From contig OX388311.1 of assembly GCA_947579605.1 (NCBI GenBank), forward strand, positions 31,312,951-31,376,950: a stretch of DNA of 64,000 nt. The letters are read 5' to 3'. Shown here piece by piece: positions 45,632-57,454 of this stretch. Below the pieces are notes generated by a model. The model saw only the letters and a program-made list of their open reading frames with translations, searched no databases and had not been told where the DNA came from. This DNA comes from Athripsodes cinereus. Lineage: Eukaryota; Arthropoda; Insecta; Trichoptera; Leptoceridae. The translations under genes and the position numbers were made by a program. Position 1 is the stretch's first letter. Each line of letters starts with the position of its first letter.

Positions 45632-45842
45632 GCGAACGTCAATCATCAAGCATCAAGCAAATATCTAAAATCTTTAGGCGACAATTCGGAGCATTCTCCG
45701 AGGAAATATTCGAACGAATGCCTTCGTTACCCATCCATGAGACGTAACGAAGGCATTCATTTGAATATTTCTTGTGAGAATGCTCCGAATTGTCACCGAA
45801 AGATTTAAGATTTTTGCTTGATGCTTGATGATTGACGTTCGC
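45632..45842. mobile_element. Fold-back element with 99-bp arms
   Basis: Arms 45632-45730 and 45743-45842 are about 90 percent identical in reverse complement (GCGAACGTCAATCATCAAGC ... AATGCCTTCGTTAC), with a 12-bp loop. The 60-codon frame over it is incidental. Confidence 0.9.
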
Positions 45843-46309
45843 TTGTTCGATGTTTAGGTAGTGGGTAGAATTCTATAACGGAATTAAAAAAATGTTTTTT
45901 TCTGCTATGCGTTTTACTGTCGAGAAAGACGTATTTTGTCTTATAAGAACATTGTCAATCTGATTAAAAACTACAACTATACCTAGTCATATATAGGTAC
46001 AAAAAACATTAGGTAAAATAGTGTTAGTTTAACAAAGATATACTAGATCGGTAAATCAAAGAAAAAATCGGTCATGCGGCCAATCAAATTTTGCATCCAG
46101 TTTTAAACTGACGTCGCTTGTGAAACAATACATTGCTAATGCACGAAGGACATCGATGTTGGAACACAAAAATTCCGAAAAAATGTACCGCGCTGCAAGT
46201 CTAGTATGTAGTAAAATCTTTACATAGACATATGGTTTCTTGCGCTAAAAAAGGATGTCGATTTACATCGGCGCCTCTTTTGAAGATGAAACAAAATAAT
46301 CCGCAATTC

Positions 46310-46530
46310 TTCGCTGGCTGACCTGAAGTATATACTTATTGGCTCTTTTCTATTAAGTACTTCCAAAGTGACTTTATTCCCTATGATTTGCGAACTCTGG
46401 AGAGTGTGGAGGTGTTCAAGGCGAGGTTTAAAACCCTATTGTTCAGGAGGTGTTATGATTCTTAAATGGGCCCTGCGGTGGTTTTTCCACAAAACGGTGC
46501 ATCTTAAATAAGTTGTCTAGGTATTATTAT
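46310..46530 (+). pseudogene. LINE ORF2 C-terminal tip and 3'UTR
   Basis: Translates to FIPYDLRTLESVEVFKARFK, TLLFRRCYDS and stop, a typical L2/CR1-like C-terminus. A 3'UTR (CACAAAACGGTGCATCTTAA) and an (ATT)n tail follow. The 3'UTR recurs at 26640. Confidence 0.7.
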
Positions 46531-48525
46531 TATTAATTATTAAACCTGAGACAGCTTTCAGAAGCTTACCCTCTCATCATCAGGCTAGCAGTGAAACATC
46601 GCAGATCGCCCTCTCGTTGCATAAAAAATAGCACGTTCGTAATGGATGATAATATAGGTACCTTATCACTGAAATGAAGATAATAAATGCCTTTTACTAT
46701 TACAGTACACTCGAAACATACATAAAAAGTGGGTTTATTTTTCTCAGAAGAATAAATAAATTAAATAAATTAAGAAACATCTGTTTTGCCTACGCACAAC
46801 AATAATGCCTATGCAATAACTTCAAAACGTAGCTCATAAAAATTAATATCAAACAATATATTATTAGGTATTGCCTATATTTGTTACAAATATTTCATAA
46901 TTACAATTATTACAGTTATTGAATTGTTGATATTGTTATTTTTATGGAATTATTGTAACATCATAATATCTATCCATTGTTACCGTCATTATTCAAAATA
47001 ATAATAATATGTTCGCAGATATTCTTCGACACTCTTTCATAATTATTTATTCGCTCCACATGTCCAAACCATCGCAATTTTTGTATTGAAGATTGCTTAA
47101 TGTTTTATGTTTATTTTATATGTATTGTAAAAGGCAGATGCCGTATATTGATTGAAATAAATAAATTGGTTAACACGCTCCTCTCGCATCCTCTCACCCC
47201 GTATTCTATCCACGCGTCTTTTCATTATCCTAATATTCTTGAAAAAACGATTGGAAATAAACCCAGCTTTTAACATAGGGTAATTTTTAGCTTCCAAATT
47301 TTATGAATATTGATATTAAATATTTTTTTACAATACACAACATTTATCCAGGGTTAGATATAGGTCAGACTAAAGTGGAAGATGAGACGAAATTTCTAAA
47401 GAAGTGGAACTTTCCGCGTCGACGCCATTTTTCATGCATATTACTACTTTTGCCTGCTTCAATACTATTCTGAGCCTCTTGAGCTTTTCTCTCCTTCCTG
47501 AATACGACCATGCCTGAGTCGGTCATTATTATTATAATTACTGGCAATAAGACGATTCTTACAAGGATCATTACAGCTGAAGGCCAATGCGATCCAGAAG
47601 ATAACTTAAAACGATATCCTGATGACAACACAACTACAATGTATCTTCATTTTTTCTTATAAATTCTGCATACGTCACGTTAAAGATAGAAATCAATTTC
47701 TCCAGCCAGACCATTAAACATTTGAATAGCCTTTCTTACTGGAGACTTTAACAATATGTTTGTTCTGCTTGAGGCTGGTAAAAAAAATCGTGATGCTGAG
47801 CATGTTAATATGCATCGTTATAAATTATTGTTCCGTATATCGGGAAATTCATTTTATTAGAATTCGTTGTAAAAATATTTGACCTATGCGATTGCATCAA
47901 AATAATGATAAATAATAATAAAAAAGCCTACATCGCAAACATGACAGTTGTGTTAAAAAAGAAAACAAAACAGTCATATAACATTTTATAAACAAATAAA
48001 ACACGAAATGGTAACAAGAGCAATATTCGCATTCATAATAATTACATAGATAGGCCGACTATTGATTTGCCGACTTAAAATGACCGATAAGTCGACATAT
48101 TGTCAATCATTGGTTTCGGTTAAGTTTGGGTACATTCAAAAATCTACAACACACCACTTGTCACTAAGACCTTTAACGGAGTACCTACTAATTTTCTCAG
48201 AAAACATGTTCCAAAATAAATTAACAAAATAAGACAATAAACGTTTGGCTGCTCCACTCATAGCTGCTGGTAATCGCTCCATTACGAAATTATTGTACAT
48301 CCCGACAAAGTTATGAAAGAAACGTTTTTAATTCACTTATTTACGGCTGATTAATATGAAATTATTTTGGTCGCATTACCAATTTTCCTTTGAATTTCCA
48401 ATCTATACTATAAAAAGTATACGACTTGTCGCGCGTTCGTATACTGAAGTTTTATTGTCTCATTTACTGCATTGTTCGTGTAAAACTGGTAAAATTATAA
48501 AAAAAATACAATAAATCATTATCAT
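46531..48525. other. Mostly featureless, decayed repeat traces
   Basis: Traces only: a family A-like piece near 46665-46720, LINE-tail-like sequence at about 47105-47165, and decayed reverse-strand ORF2-like text at 46990-47240. An 88-codon minus-strand frame (47365-47631) has one hydrophobic stretch but starts with GTG and has no recognised motif. Confidence 0.45.
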
Positions 48526-48815
48526 TTGCTCTTCACTAGGGCAAAGGCAAAATCCAGCCTCCTCTATCAAGATATTCTCTGCGCCATTGACCAATCGGAT
48601 AACGCAGAAGTCCGGGGACTTCCATTTATCCGTAATTCTACACTAAGCAAATTATATCTACACCAAAGGTGCCATAGTGAGAAGGTTGAAAGGCTGGCCG
48701 TCCAAAATAATCCCCGTGTATGGAATCTTTTTACTACACTCCTCCAATGTCCCTTTTCTCACGATGTTCATAATACTCTGATGCCGTTGTCATAGGATTT
48801 AGTATTGTGAAAAAA
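48526..48815 (-). repeat. 3'UTR of the (GAT)n-tailed non-LTR family
   Basis: Reverse-oriented relative of 42840-43031 and of 24060-24440: GCAAAATCCAGCCTCCTCTA, GATGTTCATAATACTCTGAT and GCCGTTGTCATAGG. The 89-codon plus-strand frame is antisense repeat. Confidence 0.6.
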
Positions 48816-49467
48816 GCTTATTTCTTCTGTGTAATTATTTCCTTTTTTCTTGCAGTTCATTAAGTGCAGACAAGTCGATATTTTTTGGCAACTAATCCCG
48901 ACTAGTTGCCGACTTTACTAAGAGTGTAGCCTTTTCAGCGCGTAAATCGACTTTCCCAACTAATCGATAATATTTGATACATATTACAGTAATAAATAAT
49001 TCCAAATTCAAACACAACGTTATGTTGTTTTGACGCCTCTAAATATTGATGTTCCATTTTCAAATAACAAAGCGCGATGGGTCGCGCTCGTGATAGGTCA
49101 AATAATAACATCACAGACAACGTTATTATTTTTATATTGCCGTAAAACAATAGTCTTTATTGTACCATAGAGCATAATGCCGTGGATTAGGCGAGAAGGA
49201 ACATCCTTTTATAATACTCTGTAATTTAGTAATTACTGGCCAATTTATGTTATGCCAATAATTTGCATAAATTGGAAAAAACAAGGTCGACTTATTATTC
49301 TACTTGCATTTTCATTTTTGGTTTTTATTATATACCTACAAGTCGGAAGTTATACAAAACGGAACTGTGCACCGTTAATCGAAAAATAACTTATTTAATT
49401 GTTAACCAGTTAACTAAAGAGTTAACTTCGTTACTCCTTTAGTAATTGATTCCCTCAATCATTCTCA
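48816..49467. other. Intergenic, nothing recognised
   Basis: No feature supported. Confidence 0.45.
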
Positions 49468-49777
49468 GTATGTAGTAGTGATGTAACGAATCTGTGATTT
49501 TGGATATTCGTGAATGCGAATGCGAATATTTGTTGCCGACATTCGCTCCCCCCTCCCCCGTTGCCGAATTTTCAAAATGGTATAGGAATTTAAAATATTT
49601 CAAAACTCCACGGTTTTCTTGAAGAATATTTTCTTGCAGTACCTTTTTCTACAATGTACCGGGTAAGTATCCGGTACTCTTACCGAATATCCGATACTTA
49701 CCGATCCAAAATAATATTCGCAAAACATTCGCATATTTTTTGCGAATACGAATATTCGTTACATCACTAGTATGTAG
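49468..49777. mobile_element. hAT-type MITE, copy 2, with 8-bp target duplication
   Basis: Element 49476-49769 (294 bp), with the same 16-bp TAGTGATGTAACGAAT ends as copy 1, flanked on both sides by GTATGTAG. The interior aligns to copy 1 (AATTTTCAAAATGGT, TTTCTTGCAGTACCTTTT, CTACAATGTACCGGGTAAGT) but is about 50 bp shorter. Confidence 0.93.
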
Positions 49778-51054
49778 TGCTCATTTCTGAAATAATTTCC
49801 TTTCTTCTCATATCAATTCAATCTTTTTTAATGGAATATTTAATTAAATATTCCGTCAAGAAATTAATTGTGGTTTTAGATCGAAAGTGTACAAAACAAA
49901 TAATGAAATATTTTTAACTGAGTATTTAAAAATATTCTTTGTGTCGAGTTTTATAAAACTGCATTTTCCAAAACAGTCGAATCTTATGAAATTTATATGA
50001 AAAATAGGAGAGAAAACCGAATTTTGTATTGAAAACAGTCCAAATTCAGTTAGTTTTTGGGTTCTACTAACATTTTCATACAAATGAAAATGTCTGATTT
50101 TGATCCCAAACTAATCAATAAATATAATGTTTCGTCTTCTAACTCAGCATCCGTCCCCTAACCCCTTCCCATAGTTCCCAGTCCCTTTGCAGTGTTTAGT
50201 GTGTATATTGTGGATTTTTTCTCTTTGTGGTTTACGCAGAAATTTCTTTTTTATATTAATTTTGTTATATTATATTTTTCATTTGTTTAGATGGCAGAAA
50301 TTACTAATTTAGTGATATTCTAGCCACTGAATATCATCACATTTTTTATGTCAATAAATTTGTTTTCTTAAGTAACTGATGATATGCAAAGAGAATTAAA
50401 TAAAATAAAAAAAAATGAAAATGCAAAGACATTAATTATGTATTCATTATGTTATATATTATGTAATATAACGCAAGTTCCAGTTAATTTCACAGAACTG
50501 GGAGCCATAAAAGGTCCCCAGCGCAAAAAGTTGGAGCCAAAAAAAAAGACCACTTTTCCAAAAATCCAGTATCGATGATGATGCTCCCTCTGCAGAAAAA
50601 ATGAGCACGGACTTATTTAACTGAATTTCACGATAGATGTACTTAAGAAATGAGACATAGTTTAAAGTTAATGACAACTTCAACAGAAGTTTTCAGCTCG
50701 TTAAGTAATTATTGTTAGTACCATTAATAAAGGGTACATGCCTACCTATTTAATTAAATTAATATTTACGCCAGGTAAGTAATGCGGGCTTGTAAGTATA
50801 ATTAAACAAATAATTTATTAATTGTTAATTATTTAAGAATGCGGTTTACTGAATGAATCATGCTATTATTATTATTCCTATTACTTTAATGACGCAGTGA
50901 GGATGTTATTAATTATTTACAATAAAAAGAACGATAATTAAGAACTCAGCTTATTGTTAATATTTCTTCCTTGTGATGCAAATAGATGGCATTTAAAATA
51001 TACCTACAATATAAAAAGGATGCTATAGAGTGGAACAGAATAGACCTTTCATTC
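49778..51054. other. Intergenic, nothing recognised
   Basis: AT-rich; the short frames at 49856-50083 and 50384-50578 have no motif or codon-use support. Confidence 0.5.
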
Positions 51055-51135
51055 TTATTTTTTGTGAGTGTTTTAGCATCCTGTAAAAGACAAGCATTTG
51101 TAAAACATTATGCATAAGACATTCTACGATAAAAG
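51055..51135 (+). repeat. Family A dispersed repeat, small fragment
   Basis: GTGTTTTAGCATCCTGTAAA, AGACAAGCATTTGTAAAACA and AAGACATTC. Between here and 51800 nothing else is recognised. Confidence 0.5.
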
Positions 51136-51800
51136 TATATCTACAGTTTTTATAAAAATAGTCCTCATTTAGTCTTACTCACTCTACCATTTAGTCTTCA
51201 CGTTTTGTAAAACATCAATAATTGTTTGATAATCAACCTACACACTACACATTATAATGTCAAAAAGTGAAAAGTTTTGTAATTCTGTTAAATAAAATTA
51301 TCCTTTTATCCCCCTTTATTTGGCTCTCCTGTAAAATGACAATTTTACAGATCCAAATTTCATTTTAGACATGGCAATGCATCTAGAGTAAATAATAATA
51401 CTACCTACATACTCAATTGCTCTTTGCGTTATAAATTATTCCAGTCAGTCCAATGTCTACTTCATTTATGGTAGATGCTAGGTTAGTTTAGATATCTAAA
51501 TAATTCCTTAAAAAAATATTTAACATACCTTATGCGTACCGTACATCATTGAGTAGATGCATCATAAAAAAAGTAACAAAAGTTTTTGAGGAACATATGA
51601 TTTTAACCAGAGATAACAAGTGGGTTGGTGTGTTAAGTTCTTCATTTAGTCAGGGTCAACTTTAGACATGTTAAGCTACCCAAATTTAAATATTTATTTT
51701 CTTTGTCTGTATGTATAACATTTCAGATTCAATCTCAAACCTACTCAAGAACAATACAAACACTACTTTGAGTAGGAAAAGATACTTATCTCATATTATG

Positions 51801-51890
51801 TACTACTACTACTATACCATTACGGCATATCCCACAAGTGGGGTAGCCAGCAGATCAGCTGCACGTAAGATTCATGCAAACTGTCCTCAT
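51801..51890 (-). repeat. Family A dispersed repeat, 3' part with (TAC)n tail
   Basis: TACTACTACTACTATACCAT, GGCATATCCCACAAGTGGGG and GCCAGCAGATCAGCTGCACG. Confidence 0.8.
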
Positions 51891-51947
51891 ATTATGTAAA
51901 AATAGTAAAAAATATACTCAAAAACTAATGGGTTAAAAATGTTTGTT

Positions 51948-52178
51948 CCATGGAGCACCTGGTAGAGAATTAGTCTCCCACTCTTTTTCATAAGTTTTCG
52001 AATGTCCTGTAAAAAGTATAGATGTTGGAAAAATAAGGAAATTTTACAGTTTAAACTCAGCTTTGTGATTTGTAACCCATCCTAAATATTCTTTTTTTGG
52101 TATGGCGAGAACGGCTTGCATGTTTGTTTTATGCAGCTGGTCTGCTGGCTACCCCACTTGTGGAATATTACGTACTAG
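51948..52178 (+). repeat. Family A dispersed repeat, near full length
   Basis: CCATGGAGCACCTGGTAGAG through CTGGCTACCCCACTTGTGGA in the full family order. A fragment of the (GAT)n LINE 3'UTR follows at 52210-52248. Confidence 0.8.
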
Positions 52179-52249
52179 TATTAGTTAAAAATGTTTATCT
52201 CTCATCATCTCATCGCCCTCAACGCTCCTCTCGGGAGCACAGGGCAGGT

Positions 52250-53584
52250 TTATAATAAATAAAAACACTATTAATTAATGCAGTAATAAGCAATATATTT
52301 ATAAAAATATACTCTGAAAGTATAAAATAACATTGTATCCTTTATCTACATTTATTTATTTATTTACAAAACAATTTGTTTATTATTTATTTTGTTTAAT
52401 TAAAATACAAATAAACCAATTAATTAACATTAATCCTACAACTAAAATTGACACATTTCTCATAAAACATAAAAACATTTTGAATATGTGTCTTTCACTG
52501 GATAAAAAAAATATGTGGTTTCACTGAAGAAAATATGCGGTTGTATTTATTTGAATTTAAAGAAATCTTTTAACATATTTTATGTGATTCCTTGTTGGAT
52601 CAACTAGAAGAAACATACCCCAAGCTTAGAGATTATTCACACAGTGTAAAAATATACATCAACAAAATGACACGCATCCATAGACAATACCACAACTGCA
52701 TTGAACGCATTTTATTGATATCCAATACATATGCATAAAAAATTAAAGTTTTGTCTATGGTTTAATGACATTTGAGGGATACATATTATTATCTCGCTGT
52801 GTAAAAATCTCCATAGAGGGATTCTCTGCCAATAGGGCAACTTGTACTCTACATAAATTAAAGAAAAAAAAATTTAATATGTATCAGAAATTGTTCTGAT
52901 TTTAGGACATCAAATTTTGACTTAATATCAATGATTACCTATGTGATTTATCAAACATAATATACATTTGAATATATGGATCAATCATAAGAACAATTTG
53001 GAGATCAAAACTAAAATAACAATTAATAATACAACTATATTAATCATCTAATTCAAAAAATATTACATAACATTTTAATAATAAAATTAATAAAACCGTT
53101 ATAATTTGAGCGTTATTGAAACAAGTTAAGCAGTTTGTAAAATTAATTTAGTTAAAAATATATTCTTCTCCCAGTTTCATAAGAAATTCTAATATTGCTA
53201 GATAAGGTGCGTCAAAGATTTTCGATACAATGATGGTTGAGCAAAACCACAAATAAATCTGTTTGCCAAAGGAAAAAGGGATGAATCGAAAAACACAACT
53301 TCACAGGAGAGCGAAAACAAAATCCCACAGCGGTACAATATGGGCATTGTTTTACATTGACATACGGTGTCTAATATGCAAATATTGACATCTTTTTTTT
53401 CGTTGATGGATATAACCAATAATAATTAGAAGTTAATGAATTAAAATCAATTTGGGGATAAGTCGACTCATCCCTAAATTATTTATCCTATCACACACAG
53501 CATATGATCTAATATAAAAAAATGATAAATTTTACTGTCATTTTGTTCGTAAAATCGAAAGTATATCACATTTTATGCCAATAT
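52250..53584. other. Intergenic, nothing recognised
   Basis: AT-rich; a 73-codon minus frame at 53198-53419 (MVISINEKKDVNICIL...) has no motif I recognise and no supporting splice or promoter context. Confidence 0.45.
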
Positions 53585-53589
53585 TTATT

Positions 53590-53815
53590 TATTGTTGGGG
53601 TAAAATATGCACCGCGACCTATAAGATCTATTGTACTCCCCCTACTCAGCTTTCCCGGTGTTGCCCGTCAAAGCGCACCCTCAAGTCCCAGACATCTTAT
53701 GAAGTCCAGGATATTGAGGGGATCCAAGGTGTGGAGAGACTCCACTTCTACCCAGTGTCTACCCAGGATTCTGATTCTTGCGAATACCACGGCATTGATA
53801 TGCCAATAAGGCAAT
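53590..53815 (-). pseudogene. Probable non-LTR ORF C-terminal fragment
   Basis: Reverse strand reads INAVVFARIRILGRHWVEVE, SLHTLDPLNILDFIRCLGLE and GAL, then stop. A short 3'UTR (TAGGTCGCGGTGCATATTTT) and an AATAAATAAAT tail follow. The layout is that of a LINE 3' end and the wording resembles R1-type C-termini, but I cannot fix the clade. The plus-strand frames (53522-53817) are antisense. Confidence 0.5.
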
Positions 53816-54154
53816 AAACTTTTTTGAAAATTTTCAAAAATGAGTTGTTGGTCTATGGAACTGAGCTATGAACATTATAATAAAATTTATAATAATATAA
53901 TAACTAAACAAAATGATATGACGTATTCTTGAACCAAGGACATAAATATAGTTATCCGTTGGGCTTTAAAATAACTAAAATAATATTCATAAAATATAAT
54001 ATGTATAAATCTAAATTAAATATACCAATCTTTTTTTTATTGAATTTTAACCCATTTTTTTTTATCACACAACACTCCATTTAATTTTCGTAGGAACTAT
54101 TTTTTTTATGTTGTCAACAGCACATGGAAAATTATTAGTTTTTTGAATTTGTTT

Positions 54155-54290
54155 CTTTGGGTTAGATGTATGAAATCGCAACTTTGAGATAAATACTCAC
54201 TCTCTGTATTTTTATTGAATATGTGATTTTTTTTGTGTAAAATTGCTTGCAATCAATGCACAGTAAAGAATAAATAAACTAATAAAAAAA
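54155..54290 (+). repeat. Family B dispersed repeat
   Basis: GGGTTAGATGTATGAAATCG, GAGATAAATACTCACTCTCT and AATGCACAGTAAAGAATAAA. Confidence 0.7.
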
Positions 54291-54592
54291 CTGAATCACG
54301 GTATTGAACAATTATTAATTATTATTTTGAATAAACTCTTTAGGGTAAATAACATAATTTCAATTTCTAATTAACAACCATTTCAGCTAATACCATAGCT
54401 TGTAAAAAAAGAAAAAGCTAGTGGGCACACCCTATTGCGATTGTTTTGAAGTTTTTTTTTAATTTAATACAAAACATTTTGAAGAAAAGACCCTATAAAA
54501 GTCTTTAAATATAATATTTTAATCAGTTCAATTTAAACTCTAAAAATTAATCAACTATGTTATTTTGACATTTTAGGGTCTTTATCTTCATA

Positions 54593-54999
54593 TCACATGG
54601 TGTTTACAATCTGATTAAAGCAGTTTGCAACAAACTGTTCCCTTTCCCCGAGTTTCTTTGAAGAAGTCGGATCGTCCTTTCTCTGCAAAGCTTCTTGAAG
54701 AGCCTCCAAAGATTCCGTACTGAATTTCTTTCCTTTAAGCTGCGTCATAACTGAAGCTTCTCCGTGAAAACCTGATGCCATGAATCCAGGAGGAATACTC
54801 AATGTTACGTCAGATATACGTCCCTTCTCAACGGACATTTTGATACTGAGTTGTTGACTATCTTGTTCAGCTTGTGGGACGTTTGATTCGGTCGGCAGAA
54901 GATTTGAAGGAACGTTGAAAGACCTGCTAATCTCAAACTCGGGAGTCTTTCCAAAACGCCAATCCCAACTTGCATATTCGTCACGGATCTTGGTGATAC
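54593..54999 (-). CDS. LIPT1: Lipoyltransferase 1, terminal coding exon (C-terminal accessory domain)
   Basis: The last 135 codons including the stop (TGA at 54593-54595). The acceptor CTTCAG ends at 55000, with a pyrimidine-rich run before it. Joined in phase to the exon at 62298-62511, it gives the sequence FPG-ITKIRDEYASWDWRFG. The WDWRFGKTPEFEISRSF motif is characteristic of the C-terminal domain of LplA/LIPT1 proteins. Mitochondrial LIPT1 transfers lipoyl groups to E2 subunits of 2-oxoacid dehydrogenases. The rest (SIKMSVEKGRISDVTLSI, LKGKKFSTESLEALQEAL) matches the expected beta-sheet plus helix. No stop or frameshift, so it is probably functional. A frame on the same strand (54805-55020) is a shadow. 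Confidence 0.9.
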
Positions 55000-55163
55000 C
55001 TGAAGACAAAGAAAAAACATTTTATTTATTTACGTACCTACTGTAAACTGTGCCTTTGTATACAATGTAGGTTCTTGATAAGAATAACACGGATTTTACA
55101 ATCAAATAACAATATATTAAATATTATAGTCCCAAATTACAATATTCGAACACAATTTGTCAC

Positions 55164-55212
55164 ACGCAAGGGTTTAATCAATGTACAGTAAAGAATAAAT
55201 AAAAAAAATAAA
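55164..55212 (+). repeat. Family B repeat, tail only
   Basis: ATCAATGTACAGTAAAGAAT followed by A-rich tail. Confidence 0.6.
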
Positions 55213-55455
55213 CTAGTTAACTAGCAGAGTAACTGCGTATTTGAATATAATGAGTAAGTATTTTTCATCAACTGGACCGAAAAATAACAGATGTACCCTT
55301 TTCCAGATCTCTTTATCTATAGGACATGACTGTAACTCCACCTTCTTTGGTGAGATATTGTTTTCTGCGCAAACTTTGCAGTCTTTTACAACTTTTTCTA
55401 TATCATTGTTAAAACCTAACCAATAAACATGTGTAAGAAAATAAGTTATGCACAC
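55213..55455 (-). pseudogene. Gypsy-type integrase fragment
   Basis: Reverse strand reads HVYWLGFNNDIEKVVKDC, KVCAENNISPKKVELQSC and IWKRVHLLFFGPVDEKYLLI. This is the zinc-binding domain and start of the catalytic core of a Ty3/gypsy integrase. The catalytic-core aspartate position (normally H-x-D-F-x-G-P) reads HLLFFGP, so the fragment is inactive. It is unrelated in sequence to the intact element at 10949, so it derives from a second gypsy lineage. Confidence 0.75.
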
Positions 55456-55938
55456 AATGTTATTCAGTATAGATAAAAAAGAATATTTGACACTTAATGA
55501 AAGTTTCAGGCTTCCAAACTTCTTGATGATTCAAATCTAACGTACAATTTGCAAAAACTATACAGTATAATGTTGAAAAATTATATGAAAGAGCAGATTG
55601 TTACATTTTAAAGTATAAACAACTGGTCTGCACTAAGTGGTCATTCAATATTCATGCACAAATAGTTTAATCTACATTTCTAAACATTACCATATCACAC
55701 AGCTACAACAAATGGATATATTCATAATATATGTAAACAAGAGAATCTGAATTTTTATTGTGAAACAACACTACATATTCATGAATAGTATCACGTCCAC
55801 ACCTAAAGTATTTATCTCGGGTTAATGAAAGGTCTTCAGACAGTTATTAAAATTATCATCTCGAAAAATGATAAAGCTGCCCTCAGAACCCCCAACGTCT
55901 AAACTCCTGCTGATTTAAAATTACAACAAAAAAATATT

Positions 55939-56013
55939 ACCCGGTAGTTTAACTGGACAAAGAATACTTCACGAAATAAATGGGTTGTGAGTTCAAGTCC
56001 CGTCTGGGAAACT
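55939..56013 (+). mobile_element. tRNA-like SINE head
   Basis: CCGGTAGTTTAACTGGACAA (box A-like TAGTTTAACTGG) to GTGAGTTCAAGTCCCGTCTG (box B-like). It pairs only weakly as a tRNA, so it is a SINE head or decayed tRNA pseudogene. It matches 36903-36955. Confidence 0.5.
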
Positions 56014-56030
56014 ACTAAATAAGATACTAT

Positions 56031-56305
56031 ACTATACTCTCACACCGTATTCCAAGTGGAGTAGGCAGAGAGAATGGAAAGCCATATTGATCTATCCTTA
56101 CATGCTCTTTTTGATTGTTCTAAATTCATACAATTTCTCATACACGCATGCCAATTTCTCCTCCTTAACACAAGGCCGTCATTGAGAATTTGATCCAAGT
56201 GATCAAGCCACTTGGTACTCAGACACGCACGCTTTCTCACGCCTCCTCTTTCAGATAAGTATATCCTCATTCTTTCATTTCACATATGCAAACCACCGTA
56301 ATTTC
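56031..56305 (-). pseudogene. Non-LTR ORF2 C-terminal fragment
   Basis: Reverse strand reads VRKRACLSTKWLDHLDQILN, NWHACMRNCMNLEQSKRACK and DRSIWLSILSAYSTW, then stop, similar in layout to the GRPR..W.D / A.DR..W C-terminal signature of RTE-type polyproteins. A related decayed copy is at 25640-25860. Confidence 0.65.
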
Positions 56306-57085
56306 TGATGCTACAATCGGGGATCCCCTAGTTTACTAAACTAAGCAACTCTAGGAAACCCAAAGAACCAGTCACTACCTTTTCAGTGTAAGGAGATAAA
56401 ACAACATTCTGCAATCGTGCATACTAACAAACTAATATTGCTGTTTTAGTTAATTTATAATCAGTAATATTAATCTGGACCATTTACACAGCAATGTTTT
56501 GTGATTCAACAAACCATGCCAAGGACTTATTTTTTAATTAAAAAGTAAATTAATTAAATTTTATTTTACATCATTTATTCTCAAACCAATATTTTCATCT
56601 CAATTTCAATTTGTAATGTACCTACACAAAGTCACCAGCTGAGATAATTATAAATATTTTTTTTTATTAAATTATTCGGTAATCAAATATGGACTTTGCA
56701 CTTTTGAATGTTGTTTTTATTTTATCTGTAGGTATAATAAATAAATAAATATAAACATACTTCTTCTTATCTACATCATACATGGTATCACAGAACGCAA
56801 CAAGTGTTTGTTACTACTACAAGTATAAATTATTTATAAAAATACAAACAATATCATCATAACAAATTTCTAATTTTAATTTGTAATACCTACAACTGAA
56901 ACGCTAATAATACAAAGTACAAAATACAAATGTTGACAGACGAGATAGAAGCATTTTGTTGCTAACATTTATTTTATATCAGATTTTAAAGAAGATTATA
57001 TGTAATACATTATCATGAATATTGGACCATAGGTGAAAAATGAACATATCACGAATGATACTATGTGCCAAAACATTACCTAACC
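56306..57085. other. Intronic, nothing recognised
   Basis: AT-rich sequence, no supported feature. Confidence 0.5.
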
Positions 57086-57089
57086 AAGA

Positions 57090-57262
57090 ATAAATCCTCC
57101 ACTTTTTTTGTAAATTTTTGAGTGTCATGTAGTACTACTATAATACTATATCAGCAGTCCAGCTGCGTGCATTTAACATGCAAGCTGTCCTCTCTGTGCC
57201 AGCAAAAAATTGAGACATACAGGATGGGTAGTAAGCCTCATCACTGAATATAAGATATGTCA
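57090..57262. repeat. Two family A fragments in opposite orientation
   Basis: A plus-oriented 5' piece (TCCACTTTTTTTGTAAATTT, TGAGTGTCATGTAGTACTAC) meets a minus-oriented piece (CAGCAGTCCAGCTGCGTGCA, GACATACAGGATGGG) around 57135. Confidence 0.65.
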
Positions 57263-57385
57263 TTAGTTGCTGCAATCCCATACAAAATGATTCAATACAT
57301 TTGTACCATTTCAGAGTACATAATAAAATACCTAAGAAACATAACAGAATCAAAATCATTAATAATAATAATAATAATAAAAAGA

Positions 57386-57454
57386 TGATTTGTATTTGGC
57401 GCTGTTTCATGGTCCGTGACCATCTCAAGAGCGCCGTGGCTTTTTAGTTAAGTT
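57386..57454 (-). repeat. Dispersed-repeat tail fused to the calexcitin fragment
   Basis: Reverse strand CTCTTGAGATGGTCACGG ... CAGCGCCAAATACAAATCATC is followed by an (ATT)n run. It resembles plus-strand segments at 8998-9060, 23330-23395 and 26290-26345 (TTGAGA ... AAAACGGCGCCAA ... AATCATC). Confidence 0.55.

Noticed and set aside
47365..47631. 88-codon minus-strand frame with a hydrophobic segment
   Set aside because: GTG start, no family recognised, no promoter or splice context; kept only as a note.
53522..53817. Plus-strand frames of 80-95 codons
   Set aside because: The minus strand reads more like a LINE C-terminus with 3'UTR and A-rich tail, so the plus frames are antisense.
55939..56013. 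Functional tRNA gene
   Set aside because: Box A/B-like text is present, but the acceptor and anticodon stems pair poorly and a similar truncated copy exists at 36903, so it is a SINE or pseudogene.
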